The notes under the pieces were generated by a model that made no database searches, was not told where the DNA came from, and worked only from the letters and a program-made list of their open reading frames with translations. A DNA stretch of 47,809 nt. It comes from Bacteroidales bacterium. GTDB lineage: Bacteria > Bacteroidota > Bacteroidia > Bacteroidales > Paludibacteraceae. The translations under genes and the position numbers were made by a program. Location: contig JAAYUQ010000074.1 in NCBI GenBank assembly GCA_012517575.1, positions 1 to 47,809 of the forward strand. The letters run 5' to 3'. Of this stretch, positions 44,431 to 47,809 are shown in pieces. Within the stretch, counting starts at the first letter, position 1. Every line of letters starts with the position of its first letter.

Positions 44431-45015
44431 TTGCCAAATTGATAATTGAAATTTTCAAATTTTTCGTTTTTGAGTATTTTCCATTTCATAAAACTGTTCA
44501 TTACGCAACAATCCATTTTTACGCCGTATTTTTTTAAAATTTTTCGAATACGATATCAGTTGCGGAGCAGAACATAAGATTTTTCTCCTTCAGATACAAA
44601 AATTTAAATATCCAGGTCATTAATTTTTTGAGAAGATCATTTTATTAATGCAAATATACAGGAATTTTTCCATTGAACTGCAAAATACATTGTTTGAGAC
44701 GTGCAGGGAACGACTGACAAATAGACCGATTCGATAGGAATGATTCGGATCTAAAACATAATATGATTTTAGAAATTACTGTGCAATTTTTAATTTTATT
44801 TACGTTTTGAGTCCGATTTATTGAGGCCAATTTGGTATTTGTAGAGACGTAGCATGCTACGTCTCTACCCATGGAAAATTTCGGTTCAATGAAAAAAATG
44901 CAGTCAATTTATCTATGTGCGCTAAATTTTTTATGAATAAATATTCCAGAAGACATATCAGATTTCATAAATTTTTCCGTTACTTTGTACTGAAAACAAT
45001 TTAATAAACACTATT
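44431..45015. other. non-coding gap between ftsK and dsrE-like gene
   Basis: This 585-bp AT-rich region lies between two diverging genes. It contains the 28-bp palindrome at 44841-44868. A 75-codon frame on the minus strand overlaps it but has no protein-like features. I could not define promoters with confidence. Confidence 0.6.
44841..44868. repeat. perfect 28-bp palindrome
   Basis: The two halves GTAGAGACGTAGCA and TGCTACGTCTCTAC are exact reverse complements with no spacer. The motif is far more GC-rich than its surroundings. I recall closely similar GTAGAGACG... palindromes dispersed between genes in cyanobacteria and some Bacteroidota, so a dispersed repeat is likely. No second copy is in this window. 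Confidence 0.85.
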
Positions 45016-45585
45016 ATGGAAAAATCAAACGAAATAACCATGGAAAACTTTTTGGCTGAATTGGAGAATTTGAAAGCCAAAACATCACAACTGGAAAATT
45101 CAGCTAAAAAAGATCAGTTGTCAATAGCTATTATTTCCGGCGACATGGATAAAATTATGGCCGGCATGATTATATCGCTGGCAGCTGCTGCCATGGACAC
45201 GAAAGTGAAACTGTTCTTTTCATTCTGGGGATTAGCCGCATTGCGCGATCCAAAAAAAACCGTGAAAGGTAAAAACTTTATTTCCAAAATGTTTGGATGT
45301 ATGTTGCCCAAAGGCTACGGAAAACTGAAATTGTCCAAGCACAATATGTGTGGGATGGGGCCAATGATGATGAAAAACTTGATGAAAAAACAGCATGTAC
45401 TTTCACTGGACGAAATGTTTAAGGAAGCTGCTGAATTAGGAATCGAAATTACGGCTTGCGAAATGACCATGAATTTGATGGGATTTAAAAAAGAAGAATT
45501 TATCGATTATCCACATTTCCATATTGCAGGAGCAGCAACTTTTGTGGCAGATGCCGGCGAAAGTGCCATGCAATGGATGATATAA
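45016..45585 (+). CDS. DsrE/DsrF-like (DsrE2-type) sulfur-transfer protein
   Basis: A 189-aa protein with a short N-terminal coiled coil (MENFLAELENLKAKTSQLEN) and a DsrE fold. DsrE2-type signatures are LSIAIISGDMDKIMAGMIISLAAAA, KLFFSFWGLAAL, GCMLPKGYGKLKLS, NMCGMGPMMMKNLM and ITACEMTMNLMG. The conserved cysteine in TACEM is the expected sulfane-sulfur acceptor. DsrE2 proteins exchange persulfide sulfur with TusA, whose gene lies 43 bp downstream. It is the first gene of the redox/sulfur operon. Confidence 0.9.
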   Translation: MEKSNEITMENFLAELENLKAKTSQLENSAKKDQLSIAIISGDMDKIMAGMIISLAAAAMDTKVKLFFSFWGLAALRDPKKTVKGKNFISKMFGCMLPKGYGKLKLSKHNMCGMGPMMMKNLMKKQHVLSLDEMFKEAAELGIEITACEMTMNLMGFKKEEFIDYPHFHIAGAATFVADAGESAMQWMI

Positions 45586-45628
45586 GAAAAAACCAAATAT
45601 AAATATAAATATAAAAAATCAACAAATT

Positions 45629-45880
45629 ATGACCACTGAAGAATTAAAAAACCTTACCGTAGCCAAATCGGTAGATGCACGTGGAACTGCCTGTCCTGGA
45701 CCACTTTTGGAAGCAAAAAAAGCAATTGGAACCATTCAATCAGGCGAAATTTTGGAAGTTTTGTCGGCAGATGAAGGCACAAAAAATGACTTGCCAAAAT
45801 GGTGTAACAAACAAGGAAACGAATTCCTTGGTATGGTAGAAGAAAACGGATATTACAAACTATATCTTAGAAAGAAATAA
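45629..45880 (+). CDS. tusA: TusA-family sulfur carrier
   Basis: An 83-aa sulfur-relay protein. The signature VDARGTACPGPLLEAKKAI has the persulfide-forming cysteine C22 in a CPGP motif. The C-terminal half (SGEILEVLSADEGTKNDLPKWCNKQGNEFL) matches the TusA/SirA fold. It sits between the DsrE2-like gene (43 bp) and the MvhD-like gene (10 bp). That links it to the Hdr-type complex rather than to tRNA thiolation, for which no tusBCDE genes are nearby. Confidence 0.93.
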   Translation: MTTEELKNLTVAKSVDARGTACPGPLLEAKKAIGTIQSGEILEVLSADEGTKNDLPKWCNKQGNEFLGMVEENGYYKLYLRKK

Positions 45881-45890
45881 TTTTTCCTCA

Positions 45891-46304
45891 ATGATAAGCT
45901 CTCTGAAGAAAAATGCAAAAATTCTGGTATTTTCCACCGAGAAAATTTCAGATCCAGCTATTGATATGGCCGGGCTACTTAAACTACATTATCCACCCAC
46001 AGTTTATACTATTACGGTTCCATGTTCCAGCGGAATAAAGCCCAGTTGGATTATGCATGCTTTTGAAAAAGGCTTTGATGGCGTTTTTATAGCTGCCGAT
46101 GGAACAGACTGTGTGTTCGGTGAAAGTTGCACCGAAAAAACCGGTAAAGTAGTGTCAATGACCCACGAAAAAATGAAACAGAACAATTTGGATCCTGCCC
46201 GATTGCGAATGGCTGCTCTTTGCTCCGTTTGCAGCGATGCTTTTATCAGGCAAGTTCGAAGTTTGAATGAGTATTTGATTAAAACTCGTTATTCGGAAAA
46301 ATAA
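45891..46304 (+). CDS. MvhD-like hydrogenase/Hdr iron-sulfur subunit
   Basis: A 137-aa protein resembling MvhD/FrhD, which passes electrons between a hydrogenase or other donor and HdrA. The family features DMAGLLKLHYPPTVYTITVPCSSGIKPSWIMHAFEKGFDGVFIAA are visible. The expected N-terminal CxxC before the DxAG stretch is missing (the sequence there is FSTEKISDP). The usual GC..GDCHY-like region reads GTDCVFGESC. Cysteines are at 45, 74, 80, 111 and 114, so cluster ligation may differ from MvhD. It lies 10 bp after tusA and 3 bp before the HdrA-like gene, implying translational coupling. Confidence 0.83.
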   Translation: MISSLKKNAKILVFSTEKISDPAIDMAGLLKLHYPPTVYTITVPCSSGIKPSWIMHAFEKGFDGVFIAADGTDCVFGESCTEKTGKVVSMTHEKMKQNNLDPARLRMAALCSVCSDAFIRQVRSLNEYLIKTRYSEK

Positions 46305-46307
46305 CCA

Positions 46308-47606
46308 ATGGAGGAAAAAAGAAAAAAAATTGAATATGATGCGCTGGTTGTTGGTGCAGGTATTGCAGGTGGAGAAACTGCTTTGAATTTGGCTAACAAT
46401 GGCTATAAAGTATTGTTGGTGGAAAGGGATCATTCTATTGGAGGAAAAATGATTTTGTTGAGCAAGGTTTTTCCGACGTTGGATTGCGCTGCCTGCATTA
46501 CCACACCTAAAGTTTCAGAAATAGCTCGTCATCCCAATATTACGGTCTTTACCGAAAGTGAAGTTACAAGTATCGTAAAAAAAACCGAATCTCTATTTAT
46601 AGCTCAGATTACCAAAAATCCACGTTTTGTTCATGTGGAAGATTGTACTGCCTGCCAATTGTGTGAGCAAGCATGTCCTGTTAACGTTCGTGATGAATAT
46701 CAGTTTGGTCTGGTTGGCCGAAAGGCAGCCTATATCCCTTTTAGCATAGCCAATCCCAAAGCTGCTGTTATTGACCTTGAACAATGTACACTTTGTGGCG
46801 CCTGCGAGCGGGCTTGTCCTACCCATTGCATTGACTTTACTATGGAAACGGATTATTTTGAATTACAGACAAAAACAGTAGTATTGGCTACAGGTTTTCG
46901 ACTGTTTGACCCGCTTAAAATTCCACGTTTCGGCTATGGAAAATACAAAAATGTGGTTACTTCCATGCAAATGGAACGAGAAATAGCTCCAACAAGACCT
47001 TATCACACCATTCTTAGACCGGGCGACGGAAAAATCCCCGATCGCATTGCTTATGTTCTTTGTGCCGGTTCGCGCGACGACAGTGTAGGCAATCCTATTT
47101 GTTCACAAGTATGCTGCATGTATTCGATGAAACAGGCGCAACTGTTAATGGGTGCTCTTCCAATGGCAGACATTACCATTTATTACATTGATATTCGTTC
47201 TTTCGGTAAAGGCTTTGAGGAATTTTACCAGCAAGCCAAAGACATGGGAGTCAGTTTTGTAAAAGGGAAAATAGGAAAAATTTCCGAAAAAGAAAATGGG
47301 AATCTGATGTTGCGATATGAAGATATTCAGGAAGGAATACTGAAAGAAGCCGAACACGATATGGTGGTATTGTCGGTGGGAATGCTGTCCAATCCGTCTG
47401 TCAATCAAATTTTTGAAGGAGAGATGTTGCAATTGGATGCTTTAAATTTTATTCAACAAAGTGACTTGCTAGGTAGTCCTGCAAAAACAAGTATCGATGG
47501 AGTTTTCGTTGCCGGTACGGCATCCGGACCAATGGATATTCCAGATTCTATTTTATCTGCAGGATCAGCTTCGTCCGAAGCCATCAGTTACTTAATTCAA
47601 CATTAA
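46308..47606 (+). CDS. HdrA-like flavin and iron-sulfur protein
   Basis: A 432-aa protein similar to the FAD and ferredoxin parts of heterodisulfide reductase subunit A. The FAD-binding VVGAGIAGGETALNLANNGYKVLLVER is at the start. The DCAAC pair (C60, C63) matches the DCxxC of HdrA. Two [4Fe-4S] motifs follow: CTACQLCEQACP at 113-124 and CTLCGACERACP at 160-171. The C-terminal FAD motif is GVFVAGTASGPMDIPDSI. It lacks the long N-terminal domain of full-length HdrA, which the next gene seems to begin with. The size recalls QmoA, but the two ferredoxin motifs are closer to HdrA. Expected location: cytoplasm or inner face of the membrane. Confidence 0.88.
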   Translation: MEEKRKKIEYDALVVGAGIAGGETALNLANNGYKVLLVERDHSIGGKMILLSKVFPTLDCAACITTPKVSEIARHPNITVFTESEVTSIVKKTESLFIAQITKNPRFVHVEDCTACQLCEQACPVNVRDEYQFGLVGRKAAYIPFSIANPKAAVIDLEQCTLCGACERACPTHCIDFTMETDYFELQTKTVVLATGFRLFDPLKIPRFGYGKYKNVVTSMQMEREIAPTRPYHTILRPGDGKIPDRIAYVLCAGSRDDSVGNPICSQVCCMYSMKQAQLLMGALPMADITIYYIDIRSFGKGFEEFYQQAKDMGVSFVKGKIGKISEKENGNLMLRYEDIQEGILKEAEHDMVVLSVGMLSNPSVNQIFEGEMLQLDALNFIQQSDLLGSPAKTSIDGVFVAGTASGPMDIPDSILSAGSASSEAISYLIQH

Positions 47607-47614
47607 TAAGATTG

Positions 47615-47809
47615 ATGAAAAAGAAATTAGGAGTTTATATCTGTCATTGCGGTGGGAATATTTCTGATTATGTTGACGTTGAAAAAGTACGTCAGGCCAT
47701 TGAACACGAAGAGGGTGTCGTTCTGGCTAAAACCACCATGTTTGCATGTTCGGACAGTAATCAGAAGGAAATGGTGGATGATATTCATCAATATCAGTTG
47801 GATGGAGTC
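47615..47809 (+). CDS. second HdrA/QmoB-like protein, N-terminal part (cut by window end)
   Basis: The first 65 codons of a new gene 8 bp after the HdrA-like gene. It begins KKLGVYICHCGGNISDYVD and continues with VVLAKTTMFACSDSNQKEM. This is the N-terminal domain of HdrA-type proteins, with the GVYICHCGGN motif and a later conserved cysteine. The remainder, including any FAD or MvhD domain, lies outside the window. Together with the preceding gene it suggests a two-HdrA complex of the kind seen in Qmo or Hdr-like sulfur enzymes. Confidence 0.85.
   Translation, partial: MKKKLGVYICHCGGNISDYVDVEKVRQAIEHEEGVVLAKTTMFACSDSNQKEMVDDIHQYQLDGV

Noticed and set aside
44645-44872. 75-codon frame on the minus strand next to ftsK
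   Set aside because: It runs through the 28-bp palindrome, lacks start context and shows no protein-like features.

Overview
The window looks like chromosomal DNA from an anaerobic member of the Bacteroidales (Bacteroidota). This rests on a SusC/SusD-type glycan locus, the Bacteroidota-style trp order trpB-E-G-D-C-F-A, a GldB-family lipoprotein, -7 boxes of the TAnnTTTG type, few clear Shine-Dalgarno sequences, and low G+C. A class I hybrid cluster protein, a 2[4Fe-4S] ferredoxin and Hdr-like redox genes point to an anaerobic life style. I cannot name the genus from sequence alone. No tRNA, rRNA, CRISPR array, transposase or phage gene was seen.

Layout: 1-10838 holds housekeeping genes: the cmk 3' end, ispH, pfkA, aroE, two TPR proteins, a zinc-ribbon Nudix hydrolase, an outer-membrane barrel protein and rimM. 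10848-14272 is a nitrosative-stress module. A cupin gene and hcp read leftward from a promoter that carries a perfect 16-bp CRP/FNR-type palindrome, and a CRP/FNR regulator reads away from it. The roughly 590-bp gap between them holds a structured non-coding repeat (13226-13563). 14384-19324 has a ferredoxin gene too short for a length-filtered gene caller, then gldB, yidC and pyrG on the minus strand.

19506-32799 is a polysaccharide utilisation locus, probably for laminarin-like beta-1,3-glucan. It runs susC, susD, a PKD-containing surface lipoprotein, a BACON+GH16 endoglucanase and a GH3 beta-glucosidase. A beta-propeller/Y_Y_Y/LuxR-type membrane regulator lies upstream, and its reading frame is broken at a run of seven C residues.

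32938-40171 is a complete seven-gene tryptophan operon. It is preceded by a 20-codon leader peptide with three consecutive Trp codons and a strong intrinsic terminator, which is a transcription attenuator. 40193-44430 (minus strand) holds trxB, a LolA-family gene and ftsK. 44431-45015 is non-coding and carries a perfect 28-bp palindrome.

45016 to the end is a compact operon encoding DsrE2-like, TusA, MvhD-like, HdrA-like and a second HdrA-like protein (cut by the window edge). It couples sulfur-carrier proteins to an Hdr-type flavin/iron-sulfur electron-transfer module. This and the trp attenuator are the strongest candidates for further attention, followed by the homopolymer frameshift in the glycan regulator.
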